From NCBI GenBank assembly GCA_965212525.1, contig CBDBVC010000032.1:184192-248191 (forward strand): DNA of 64,000 nt. Direction: 5' to 3'. Source of the stretch: SZUA-38 sp965212525. GTDB lineage: Bacteria; Pseudomonadota; Gammaproteobacteria; Xanthomonadales; SZUA-38. Below, in pieces: positions 9,393 to 19,129 of this stretch. A program made the translations under genes and the position numbers. Under the pieces are notes generated by a model. That model was not told where the DNA came from. It searched no databases and worked only from the letters and a program-made list of their open reading frames with translations. Position 1 is the stretch's first letter; each line of letters opens with the position of its first letter.

Positions 9393-10406
9393 TCAGATGA
9401 TCAGCATGGCATCTCCATAACTGAAAAACCGGTATTGCTCGGCTACGGCATGCCGGTAGGCGGCCAGTGTTTCATCGGTGCCTGCAAAGGCGCTGACCAG
9501 CATGATCAGTGTCGATTCGGGCAGATGAAAATTGGTGATCAGGCCATCGATGCTGTGAACCGGTATGCCAGGATAGATGAAAATAGTCGATTCGCCATTG
9601 AACGGCTCGATGTGATCGCCCTGCCAGGCCGTTTCCAGGCTGCGCAGCGTTGTGGTGCCGACCGCAATCACACGGCGGCCATCCGCGTGAGCCTGATTGA
9701 TCTGCCGACATACCTGATCTGTCACCTCGATCAGCTCGGCGTGCATGACATGATCCTCCACCTTGTCCACGCGCATCGGCTGGAATGTGCCTGCGCCCAC
9801 ATGCAGGGTCACCGTGGCCGTCTCAATGCCACGGGCTTCCAGCGCCGACATCAACCGATTGCTGAAATGCAGACCGGCCGTGGGAGCGGCCACGGCGCCG
9901 GGTGTGCTGGCATAGACGGTCTGATAGCGTTCCTCATCCGTACTGTCGTCATCGCGCCGGATATAGGGTGGCAACGGCATGTGGCCTTCGCGGGACAGAA
10001 TATCCGTCAGTGGTTCCTCGATGGCCCGGATACTGAAGAATGAGCCCTCGCGTCCGGTCACCTCGATGACTGCCGTTCCGATACTGATCCGTGCACCAGC
10101 CTTCGGTGCATGATTACTGCGAATCTGAGCCAGGGCGCTGTCGCAGCCCAGTACGCGTTCGATCAGAATCTCCACCTTGCCGCCGGTCTGCTTGAGTCCG
10201 TGCAGGCGTGCCCTGATCACCTCGGTATTGTTGAACACCAGCAGGTCGTCATCACGCAAATGATCGAGCAGATTGCCGAACTGATCATCGATAAGCGTCT
10301 TTTCTGCACGTTTCATCACCAGCAGCCGACTGTCTTCTCGTCGGGCCAGCGGGGTCTGGGCGATCAGCGACTCGGGCAGATCATAGAAAAAATCACTCTT
10401 CTTCAT
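9393..10406 (-). CDS. queA: S-adenosylmethionine:tRNA ribosyltransferase-isomerase QueA
   Basis: QueA transfers and isomerises the ribosyl part of S-adenosylmethionine onto preQ1-tRNA to make epoxyqueuosine. From the ATG at 10406 it has 337 residues and begins MKKSDFFYDLPESLIAQTP, the family start. The frame runs 36 codons further upstream into recD, which is not supported by homology. Internal family motifs such as VAAPTAGLHFS and FHLPESTLIMLV are present. It starts 19 bases after the recD stop. Confidence 0.96.
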   Translation of the reverse strand: MKKSDFFYDLPESLIAQTPLARREDSRLLVMKRAEKTLIDDQFGNLLDHLRDDDLLVFNNTEVIRARLHGLKQTGGKVEILIERVLGCDSALAQIRSNHAPKAGARISIGTAVIEVTGREGSFFSIRAIEEPLTDILSREGHMPLPPYIRRDDDSTDEERYQTVYASTPGAVAAPTAGLHFSNRLMSALEARGIETATVTLHVGAGTFQPMRVDKVEDHVMHAELIEVTDQVCRQINQAHADGRRVIAVGTTTLRSLETAWQGDHIEPFNGESTIFIYPGIPVHSIDGLITNFHLPESTLIMLVSAFAGTDETLAAYRHAVAEQYRFFSYGDAMLII

Positions 10407-10425
10407 GGCGCGCGATGGTAGCAGG

Positions 10426-12255
10426 TCACAGCGCCAGACGGAACTCGCCAGATGAGGCCGACTCCAGCTCACCCAGCCCTGCGACAACGGTCGCCGTGGC
10501 CGCAAGACAGACATGATCTCGCGCCCGCGTCAGAGCGGTGTAGACCAGTTCGCGCGAAAGCGCGTGGTATTCTGCACCAGACAGCAGCAATAGAACACGG
10601 TCATACTCCGAGCCCTGCGCCTTGTGAACGGTCATTGCCCAGGCGTCAGTCAGAGAGGCGATCTGGCCGGCCGGCAGCACACGGCGCTCACCACGCTGTT
10701 CAAACACCACCACATCCGATCCGTGTTCGTCGATCATGCGGATGCCCTGATCACCATTGAACAGATTGAGACGGTAATCATTGCGCGTCACCATCACCAC
10801 CCGTGGCTGTGCATTGTCGATAGTGCGACCTGATGATTCTGCCTGCTGACGCACCAGGGTGTTCATCAGACGATTCATGGCGTCGACGCCCTGTGGCCCG
10901 TGATGAACCGGGCACAGAACCCTGAAACGATTGATCTGGTTCAGCATGAGTTCCAGATCCGAAGACGCGAAGGCGGCGATAAAGTCGTCCGGAATGATGG
11001 CTTCAAGATTCCCGGCTGTGAGCCCCGGGGAAATCTGCCAGTCGAGATCAGCATCACCCCCCTGCTCCTGCATGGAATGGATTGCTGCCGCGTCACCGGC
11101 CAGGATATGCGAGGCCAGGCGTGCAATGCCCGATTGTTCAGCAAAACGGAAGTTTTCGATCAGACGATGGCAGCGCAGCTTGCCACCTGGACTGTGTTCG
11201 GCAGAATGCCACAGCTGCCTGAACACGTGACCTGGCTGAATTGACGACAACTGGTTTTCATCCCCCACGAGGATCACCTGACAGTGATCAGGCAGTGCGT
11301 CAAGCAGCAACATCATCAGCTCCAGATCCACCATGGAGGCCTCATCACAGACCAGCACATCAAGTGGCAACCGTTCATGACGATGATGCCGGAAGCGACG
11401 AGTCTGCGGCAGCCAGCCCAGCAAGGCATGTATGGTGCAGATGCGGGTTTGCTGCATCAGCGCTTGCGGGCACTGGGCAGTCAGTGATTCCGATAACCGG
11501 GCCACAGCCTTGCCGGTTGGTGCCACCAGACAACTGCGCAGAGGCACAGACGCCTCACTCGCTGCCTGCAACAGACACTGCAGCACGTGACCAATCACCG
11601 TGGTCTTGCCTGTACCCGGCCCACCCGACAGCAATGATACACGGGCCGCTGACATTCCCTCGACGGCCGCTGATTGACCGGCTGACAGCTCGACTCCCAA
11701 TGCGGAAATCTCTGCCGCTACCTTGTTGTTCTTTTCGCCCCATCGGGGATCGCTGTCGCACAGGCGCCGTACCTGCTGCAGCAGAGCGTACTGAAGCCAC
11801 CAGTCCCGGTGCAGGAATACCCTGCCCTGTTCCATGATCAACCAGCCGAATTCTGCATCCGGCGGCGTTCCATCCTGCGCATCATCAGTCAGCACATTGG
11901 CCACCAGCATCAGCTCGTCAATTCCATCGAGACTGACATCGATGCCAAAGGCACGACAGACCCGGCCCCACAATCGATCGGACTGAGATTGATTCGTGTC
12001 GAAGGCAATCTGACCCTGGCCACGGGCCATCATGACGCGAGTGACGATGGCGGCCAGCCTGATCTGCTGTGTTGCGGTCAGCTCCGGAGCCTGTGCCACA
12101 TGAAACAGCACGGACTGTCTGATGGGACGCTCTATCAGACGCTCGGTCTGCAGGGGCACCAGCGCACGCCTGATCTCGCGCGCAATTGCAGGGTCAATCG
12201 AGAACAGCTCGTCCGGGAATGATGCCGCAACCGTGACGGATCTGTTCTGATTCAT
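10426..12255 (-). CDS. recD: Exodeoxyribonuclease V alpha subunit RecD
   Basis: RecD is the 5'-3' helicase motor of RecBCD. Its 609 residues match E. coli closely. Superfamily 1 motifs are visible: Walker A SGGPGTGKTTVIGH near residue 217, motif II VCDEASMVD, motif III VGDENQLSSIQPG and the C-terminal motif TVHKAQGSEYDRVLLLL. The start overlaps the recB stop by four bases, so the two genes are coupled. Confidence 0.96.
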   Translation of the reverse strand: MNQNRSVTVAASFPDELFSIDPAIAREIRRALVPLQTERLIERPIRQSVLFHVAQAPELTATQQIRLAAIVTRVMMARGQGQIAFDTNQSQSDRLWGRVCRAFGIDVSLDGIDELMLVANVLTDDAQDGTPPDAEFGWLIMEQGRVFLHRDWWLQYALLQQVRRLCDSDPRWGEKNNKVAAEISALGVELSAGQSAAVEGMSAARVSLLSGGPGTGKTTVIGHVLQCLLQAASEASVPLRSCLVAPTGKAVARLSESLTAQCPQALMQQTRICTIHALLGWLPQTRRFRHHRHERLPLDVLVCDEASMVDLELMMLLLDALPDHCQVILVGDENQLSSIQPGHVFRQLWHSAEHSPGGKLRCHRLIENFRFAEQSGIARLASHILAGDAAAIHSMQEQGGDADLDWQISPGLTAGNLEAIIPDDFIAAFASSDLELMLNQINRFRVLCPVHHGPQGVDAMNRLMNTLVRQQAESSGRTIDNAQPRVVMVTRNDYRLNLFNGDQGIRMIDEHGSDVVVFEQRGERRVLPAGQIASLTDAWAMTVHKAQGSEYDRVLLLLSGAEYHALSRELVYTALTRARDHVCLAATATVVAGLGELESASSGEFRLAL

Positions 12256-15200
12256 TGGTACTGCTCCAGCCAGCTGTCACTGGGCCTGTACAGGTGAATG
12301 CCGGCCTGTGGGACAGCATTGTCTGCCTCGACCTGCTGCTGTGCCATCCCCCGCAGAAACAGATAGATCACCCCCCCGAATTGTGACTGGCTGCTGTAAT
12401 CCAGCAGGTGATTGGCCAGATATCGATTCAGGGCCACCGAATAGAGGTGATACTGCAGGTCGTATCGGTGTTCGGCAATGGCCGCCTGTAATCTGTCCGG
12501 ACGGTAGTCAGACACGGAATTTCCCAGATAATTGGTCTTGTAATCAATCACATAGAAACGGTTTCTGAAGCAGACGACAAGATCGATATAGCCGTGGGTG
12601 AACTGAACCAGTCGACCGATGACGGCACGGCTGTCCTGTTGCGGGTAAAGATCAGACACCAGAGATGACAGCTCGTCTGCCGTCATCGCCAGATGAAACT
12701 CCATCTCGGCCACCACATCATGTTTCTGCAGCTGTGCCAGCACCATGGGTTCGGAATCCTGCCCAATTTGCTGCAAATCGATCGGCATCGCAAGGATTCG
12801 TTCGATGTGTCGGGCAAGGCTGTCGGAAAGTTCGACAGATTGACCGAATCTGGGCAATTTCTGCTCAACATACCGACTGAGTTCAGTGCCCCGCATGGCG
12901 AATGAGGGCAGAAATTCAAACAGTTCATGAACCAGGTTGCCGCTGTGGGTTCCCGGCGGCAGCAGATCAATGCCCTGCATGGGCTCAATCGGCTCCGGCT
13001 CCGATTCCCTGCTGTCCTGAATATCGCTGTCGTCATTGTCTGATTCATCCATCGCCCTGCCGTGATCACGATTCAACTCATGCAGGCGACTGGCCATGGC
13101 ACTATAACTGTTGATCTGAAAACTGGACTGAACCTGTCGCTCCGGTGTCAATGATCTGAACCCGACATCAGCCTCATCCCCGGGCGACTGTGATGATTCG
13201 ATCTCCACCTCCGACAGACAGCGTATGCCGAGAACATCAAGCTTCTCGAGCATGTCCTGGTAGTTAAGCTGTTGATCCACTTTGGCACATCCTGAGAACA
13301 GACGACCGATCGGTGACCAGATCAGACCTGAGGTGGGTGCCAGGGCAACATACAGACGGTGCACGGCCCGTGTCATGGCAACATACAGCAGGCGCATGTC
13401 TTCGGCCTGCATTTCATCCAGCTGTTGCTGCAGACGCTGTGGGTATTGCTCACTGCCACTGTCAACAATGAACTGACCCGAGGGGTCATGACATTCAGCA
13501 GGGCGACGCCTGCCTGCACGGTTGATCAGACGAGATGGATCGGTCCCGGGCCAGAGAAACGGGCAGAACACGACATCGAATTCCAGACCCTTGCTCTTGT
13601 GTATGGTCAGGATCTGGACCAGATCCCGATCACTGTCCAGCATCAACAGCGAGTTTTCCTGACCCAGTGGTGGCTGCTGATGTTGACGGACCAGCCAGTC
13701 GAGCTGCTGCGATGGGCTGGCCTCAAACCGGTGTGCGTATTCGATCATCAGGTCAATCAGGTGGTGAAGGTTGGTCAGGTAGCGTTCGCCATCCTGGCCA
13801 GCCAGCAAGATGGCCGCCCGATGATCATCCTGAAGAACCGTGTTGATGAGTGCTGACAGCCCGACATGCGTCCATTGCTCTCGCATGGTAGCAAAGCGTG
13901 CCAGCATGGTGTCGATCTTAGCATCATCGCGCTGCAGCTGATGGATGTCTTCAGCTGAGGCCCCCATCAGCCGGGTAGCCAGAGCGGCACAGACACGCCC
14001 AAGATCCAGAGGCCTGGACACAGACTGCAGCAGTCGAATCAGATCTCGGCAACTGTCACTCTCGAACACACTGCTGCGATCAAGCTGCGCTGAGCGAACA
14101 CCCACTTCGGCCAGCGCCTGACGCATCAGGATCCCCTGGTCATGGGTTCGAACCAGTATGGCGACTCGCTTGCTGCACAGCCCTTCGCTGATCAGGGCGC
14201 TCAGTTCGGCAGCCGTGATGCGGGCCAGCCTGGTCTCGGCATCTGCACGACTCATGCGATCATCACCGGGCAAGACCATGCAATTGACTGTGCCGCGAGC
14301 CTCGTGAAGTGTGGCCGGCAGTGGCTCAGGCTGCTGTCCGCCCGGTTTGGATGCCGAGAAGCCGATGTCGTCGCTGAGAAATGGCTGCTCGTGTGCCTGG
14401 TAGATGCGATTGACGGCATCGATCATGGCAGGCGTCGAGCGCCAGTTATGGTTCAGCGTGTAGATCCGCTCACAGGCATCTCGCGCATTCAGGTAGGCAA
14501 ATACGTCTGCACCCCTGAATCGGTAGATGGACTGTTTCGGGTCACCGACAAAGAAGACTGGCAAGCCCCTGTCGATGAACAGACTCCTGAAGATGGCATA
14601 CTGATCGGGATCGGTGTCCTGGAATTCATCGACCAGCGCAACGCCGTAGTCGCCATTGATCTTCTCGTGCAGTACACCACTGTCATCGGCATCAAGCAAT
14701 TCGCGCAGATTTCGAATCGAATCGTGGTGGGTGCGCCGCCTGGTGACCTTCAGCTGGTCTTGCCAGTCACCACGCAGCTGCTCAAGTATCAGCAGGGGCA
14801 TGTCGCGTATCGTCTGATCGACCTCATCACTGATCTGCTCTGACAATGACGCGATCTGTTCGACCTGGCTGAATACCTCATGCTGGATATCGCTGCTGTC
14901 AACGCCCTTGTTGCAGGCCCGATCCAGGGCTGTCTGGTGCAGCCGTTTCGGCAGAGACTCCAGCGCCTGTACCGCCGGCAGATTCGGCTCCAGCGCTGCC
15001 ATCAATTGTGCCAGATAGGCATCGATCGATGCCTCACGGTAATAGCGCTGGTTCAGTCCCTGCTTGCCCAGCAGCATGGCGCGCACTTCCTGCGAGCAGG
15101 ATGCCCACCGTTCCCGCAGGGAATGCAGTGATTCGCGCAGGGCCGTCATCATGTTTCCGGACGGTTTGTCAGCCGGTCTGTGAACCGTGGCATAGGGTTT

Positions 15201-15791
15201 TTCCATCAACCCCAGCAGGGTACGCGTCAATTGATCCAGCATCGCCGCATCCGGATTGATCGCCGCCACCAGATCTTGATCCAGCTGATCCATCTGCCGT
15301 TGCCAGTGTGACTGAACCAGCGTGCGCAGGGGTGGCAGCGGGTCTTCCAGCAATTCGGCATCGCTGTCGTATCCGGCGGTGAATGCGATGCCTGCGAGCA
15401 CCGCCTCACAGAAGCCATGTATGGTTGCGATCCGGGTCATGTCGAAGGCGACGATGGCCTGATTCAGTCTCGACAATGCCGTCTCGACCCCGCCATTACC
15501 GTGTGTATCATGAATACTGGTATACAGGTGTTCGATCAGCGGGTCAGCGTCAGCCCCCTGACTGAAATATCGATGGCATTGAAGCAACCTGTCGAGAATG
15601 CGCTGCCCCAGTTCATGGGATGCGGCCCGCGTGAATGTCACCACCAGGATGCGATCGAATGCAATGTCGGTTTCGAGCAGGTATCTCAGAAACAGGCTGG
15701 ACATCGACCAGGTCTTGCCGGTGCCGGCATTGGCCTCGATCAGGTTGCTGCCATCCAGTGGCGCATTGATGATATCAAATGACTCAGCCAC
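12252..15791 (-). CDS. recB: Exodeoxyribonuclease V beta subunit RecB
   Basis: RecB carries the 3'-5' helicase and the only nuclease domain of RecBCD. The 1179 residues are essentially full length. Seen are Walker A EANAGTGKTWSM (19-30), motif II VDEFQDTDPDQ, GDPKQSIYRFRGAD, motif V-VI HKSKGLEFDVVFCPF and LLYVAMTRA, and near residue 1085 the nuclease motif FYVIDYKTNYLG. It overlaps recC by eight bases and recD by four. Confidence 0.96.
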   Translation of the reverse strand: MAESFDIINAPLDGSNLIEANAGTGKTWSMSSLFLRYLLETDIAFDRILVVTFTRAASHELGQRILDRLLQCHRYFSQGADADPLIEHLYTSIHDTHGNGGVETALSRLNQAIVAFDMTRIATIHGFCEAVLAGIAFTAGYDSDAELLEDPLPPLRTLVQSHWQRQMDQLDQDLVAAINPDAAMLDQLTRTLLGLMEKPYATVHRPADKPSGNMMTALRESLHSLRERWASCSQEVRAMLLGKQGLNQRYYREASIDAYLAQLMAALEPNLPAVQALESLPKRLHQTALDRACNKGVDSSDIQHEVFSQVEQIASLSEQISDEVDQTIRDMPLLILEQLRGDWQDQLKVTRRRTHHDSIRNLRELLDADDSGVLHEKINGDYGVALVDEFQDTDPDQYAIFRSLFIDRGLPVFFVGDPKQSIYRFRGADVFAYLNARDACERIYTLNHNWRSTPAMIDAVNRIYQAHEQPFLSDDIGFSASKPGGQQPEPLPATLHEARGTVNCMVLPGDDRMSRADAETRLARITAAELSALISEGLCSKRVAILVRTHDQGILMRQALAEVGVRSAQLDRSSVFESDSCRDLIRLLQSVSRPLDLGRVCAALATRLMGASAEDIHQLQRDDAKIDTMLARFATMREQWTHVGLSALINTVLQDDHRAAILLAGQDGERYLTNLHHLIDLMIEYAHRFEASPSQQLDWLVRQHQQPPLGQENSLLMLDSDRDLVQILTIHKSKGLEFDVVFCPFLWPGTDPSRLINRAGRRRPAECHDPSGQFIVDSGSEQYPQRLQQQLDEMQAEDMRLLYVAMTRAVHRLYVALAPTSGLIWSPIGRLFSGCAKVDQQLNYQDMLEKLDVLGIRCLSEVEIESSQSPGDEADVGFRSLTPERQVQSSFQINSYSAMASRLHELNRDHGRAMDESDNDDSDIQDSRESEPEPIEPMQGIDLLPPGTHSGNLVHELFEFLPSFAMRGTELSRYVEQKLPRFGQSVELSDSLARHIERILAMPIDLQQIGQDSEPMVLAQLQKHDVVAEMEFHLAMTADELSSLVSDLYPQQDSRAVIGRLVQFTHGYIDLVVCFRNRFYVIDYKTNYLGNSVSDYRPDRLQAAIAEHRYDLQYHLYSVALNRYLANHLLDYSSQSQFGGVIYLFLRGMAQQQVEADNAVPQAGIHLYRPSDSWLEQYQ

Positions 15792-18700
15792 GCGATGACT
15801 CCATCAGGGGCAACCAGATCCCGATTGCCAGCCTTGTGAATTCGGCCTGGCCAGCATCGTCCTGCCACCAGCTGTTGCCTCGAAAAGCCTGTGCCATCCA
15901 GGGGTCCGAAGCCTCTCCCGGCTGATGAGCATTGCCGTGGTAGACCTTCACAGCCGATTGCATCGCCTTGCTGTGCCAGATCGGGTCGAGTTGATCGATA
16001 CGCTGTGATTCACGCGCAGCAGACCGTCGCAGGGCCGAAACCAGCGCCTCAGAACTTGCGGGAAAGAACGGCAGCGGCCTGCTTCTGGCCTGCTGATACA
16101 GGTCGACAAAGCCGTCCAGAATGCCCATCGGCTCGGCAACGGGTTCGAAATGTGAAACACGCTGATACTGATCGACCAGAAAGGTCTCTGCTCCGATATC
16201 ACGCAGCTGTGACAGCACCAGATGCATCAGCCAGCTCGCCAGTTTGTGTTTCGGTCGCATCTTTCCGGCCAGCAGTTCCACCCGCCCCCTGACATGCAGT
16301 GAATCAAGCACACCCGTGATTTCGGCATGGGACAAGCTGATCGTGAAGGATTCATCCTCGACCCCCGGACCGGCAAGATCAGCTGCTCTGCTGATGGACG
16401 CTGCGGCCCTGTGCAGCACCTGTGCCGCCTGGACATCGCCCGGTTTGCCTGGCGGCAATGACACGGCTGATCTGAGATGCTGCAGCAGTTCGTCATGAGC
16501 CGCCTGCGATTCACTCATGTCGATGACATCACGAGTCAGGATAAAGCGATTGAGCGGATCAAGACCTGCCGGGGGATCATCGGATTGTGCGACTGCCGTT
16601 CGTTGCAGGTTGATCCCCAGCCCATCGCGCAGGTAAATGGAAGCGGGGTTCTGGATGAACTGCAGCAGTGACTGAATGGAAACCGACGTCATCGGTTCGG
16701 CATCCGTGTAGTCCAGCTGTGAGGAGAATGCCATCTCTGTCACGACAGCTTGACGGTCATCGGGCAAACAGAACGAACCGTTGTAACTGATCAGCCCTGC
16801 TTCCCGGTTATAGCGCGTACTGAACGGTTGCGGTGGATGATGGGTAATCAACTGGGACGACAGGGCAGCCCCGTTGAGGCTGAACTGACTGTCAAGACAT
16901 GACAGCAGCTCAGGGATCAGTGGCGTGGCTGCGCGCTCACTGTTGTCTCTCGGATGGTGACCCTCGTAACTGAGCATCAGGTATGTTCTTGCGGAAAGCA
17001 GCCACTCGAGAAACAGTTCCCTGTCCTGCAAGCGACGTGTGCGATCCCCCAGACGCGGCTGCCTGGCAATCAGATCCAGCTCAAATCGCTGATCCGGTGA
17101 TGGAAACTCCCGGTCATTGAGACCCAGCGCATAGATCACCTTGGCCGGCATCAGTCGTGTGTGTGCAGCGTCAGCAAATGTGATACCGGCAGAAATGCCT
17201 TCACTCAGTGGTTTGCGCTCGCCCAGCATGTATCTGATCTGGTCAATCAGGCTGAGACAATCGAATGTGCTGTCTGCCGACGATTCAGAACTGATATCCT
17301 GCATCACATCGAAGACAGGCTGCAGTGCGGTCAGAGTCTCATCGCGCTCACCGGTCAGCTGCCTGATCGCACTGATCAGCCAGCGTTGCCACTCTGCTGC
17401 CACTCTGCGTCGCTGGCATGAACGGTGCAGGCGATACAGTGTCGCGACCAGTTCACCGAACCTGAACACCAGTGACAGGTCACCACTGCTCATGTCGGAC
17501 AGGCCGGCATGACGTCTGGTCTGTGGATCACCCGCCCTCAGCGCGGCCGTCATCAGGCGCTGCATGCCGCTGCGCCAGCTGAACTTGCCGGCATCAGTTT
17601 GCTCATTGCGCTGATCCTGTTCACCCAGGCCCCCGAGCCCTGAGTGAAACAGGCCATATCGGGTCAGCCAGGATTCAATGACAGTGACATCATCGGTTGA
17701 CAGGTCAAAGTGGTTCAGCACTGGGTCGACCGAGACGCGCTCGAACAGTGTCTGCCGCAGGTTGTTCCCAGCCAGCTGCTCCAGAATGTCGAGCAGATCG
17801 TGCGCCAGAGGATAGGCTGAGGTCCGGCTGACCACACGCCAGGGCAGCGCCTGGTTGCCCTTCTCGCCAAAGATCGAGCGGATATACGGCACATACGGCT
17901 CCAGATCACTGCTGACAACCAGGATCTGGTGAGGATTCAGCTCATCGTGCTGCTCCATCAGGTGACGTAACTGATCGTGACAGATTTCGATTTCGCGGCG
18001 TTTGCTGTGACAGCTGTGAATGGCGATATTGACCTGATCGGATGTCAGTTCGATGAGTCCGGATCCAGAGTCCATATCAGCCATGTGCATCATCATCTGC
18101 TGTCGCAAACGCGACAACAGATCCTTGCCGTCCGAGAAATCGAGAAAGTGATCAGTCGATGCAGAATCCAGCCCGGTGAGCAACTCGGTGATTTCCCGCA
18201 GCTGGGTTCCCATCGAGACCAGCAAGGGGTGTGCCGAATCTGACGAGGGCACTGACGAGGGCTCAGGCAATCTGCCTGATCGTGATGATCTGGCCTGAGA
18301 CCAGTAATGATCTGCCGGTGTCCACTGGTACAAATTGAATTCGGTCAGGCGCGCAACATGCTCGACGGCCGACATCAGCCCTGGCGACAGGGTGTGCAGG
18401 AAAAAGAAATCGATTCGGGCCGGTAACGCATCGAGTACACGTGAACTTGCCAGCTGATCCTTATCCTGATCGGCGAGCCAGTTCAGCGCCCTCGCCCAGT
18501 GCCACTCGTGCGGTTCCGCCACATGCTGCCACAGCTCCGCCTGCATCGCATCGGACGGTGGCCTGCCGCCCTGCTGCCAGTCCAGTATCATGTCCGGCCG
18601 ATACATCAGGTACTGATCGAAGAGCGCTGCCAGCTGGCGACTGAATGCCAGCTGTCGTCGATCATCGGATTGAGACATGAAGCGTGACAATCGGGGATAC

Positions 18701-19017
18701 CGGCCCGAAGAGGCGAGTGAATCCAGCGCCGCGTAAAGCCGCAGTGACAGGGCGCCGGAATCGAGGCTGTTGTGTGGTGGAATTTCCGGGTTCAGGATGT
18801 GGATCAGACGCCAGATGGCTGAACCCGGCTGAAGAATGTTCCAGTTCGCAGCAATGCCGTCATTTCCGGCAGCCTGAAGCTGCAGCCAGCGAGATATTTC
18901 ATGGTGCGGAACAATCAGCCAGTCCTGTCGCAGAACCTGTCCTGTTCTGCCCGATCTCGAGTCAATCAGCTGCCTCGCCAGGGCCTCGACGGAATTGCCG
19001 TAGTGAATGTGCAGCAT
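15784..19017 (-). CDS. recC: Exodeoxyribonuclease V gamma subunit RecC
   Basis: RecC holds the complex together and reads Chi through inactive helicase-like domains. The 1077 residues are slightly shorter than in E. coli. The N-terminal motif HYGNSVEALARQLID and the mid-region block GLNDREFPSPDQRFELDLI are typical. It is the first gene of a recC-recB-recD unit and is divergent from the aminotransferase gene across 112 bases. The family order ptrA between recC and recB is absent here. Confidence 0.95.
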   Translation of the reverse strand: MLHIHYGNSVEALARQLIDSRSGRTGQVLRQDWLIVPHHEISRWLQLQAAGNDGIAANWNILQPGSAIWRLIHILNPEIPPHNSLDSGALSLRLYAALDSLASSGRYPRLSRFMSQSDDRRQLAFSRQLAALFDQYLMYRPDMILDWQQGGRPPSDAMQAELWQHVAEPHEWHWARALNWLADQDKDQLASSRVLDALPARIDFFFLHTLSPGLMSAVEHVARLTEFNLYQWTPADHYWSQARSSRSGRLPEPSSVPSSDSAHPLLVSMGTQLREITELLTGLDSASTDHFLDFSDGKDLLSRLRQQMMMHMADMDSGSGLIELTSDQVNIAIHSCHSKRREIEICHDQLRHLMEQHDELNPHQILVVSSDLEPYVPYIRSIFGEKGNQALPWRVVSRTSAYPLAHDLLDILEQLAGNNLRQTLFERVSVDPVLNHFDLSTDDVTVIESWLTRYGLFHSGLGGLGEQDQRNEQTDAGKFSWRSGMQRLMTAALRAGDPQTRRHAGLSDMSSGDLSLVFRFGELVATLYRLHRSCQRRRVAAEWQRWLISAIRQLTGERDETLTALQPVFDVMQDISSESSADSTFDCLSLIDQIRYMLGERKPLSEGISAGITFADAAHTRLMPAKVIYALGLNDREFPSPDQRFELDLIARQPRLGDRTRRLQDRELFLEWLLSARTYLMLSYEGHHPRDNSERAATPLIPELLSCLDSQFSLNGAALSSQLITHHPPQPFSTRYNREAGLISYNGSFCLPDDRQAVVTEMAFSSQLDYTDAEPMTSVSIQSLLQFIQNPASIYLRDGLGINLQRTAVAQSDDPPAGLDPLNRFILTRDVIDMSESQAAHDELLQHLRSAVSLPPGKPGDVQAAQVLHRAAASISRAADLAGPGVEDESFTISLSHAEITGVLDSLHVRGRVELLAGKMRPKHKLASWLMHLVLSQLRDIGAETFLVDQYQRVSHFEPVAEPMGILDGFVDLYQQARSRPLPFFPASSEALVSALRRSAARESQRIDQLDPIWHSKAMQSAVKVYHGNAHQPGEASDPWMAQAFRGNSWWQDDAGQAEFTRLAIGIWLPLMESSRG

Positions 19018-19129
19018 CTACCCGGGAGTTTTCCTCAAACCACTGCAAAGTGGCGAAATGGACCCGGCTGCTGTGATAGAATTCCGCATATACTTTATGA
19101 GACCGGATCAGGATTCAGGATTTGAAATT

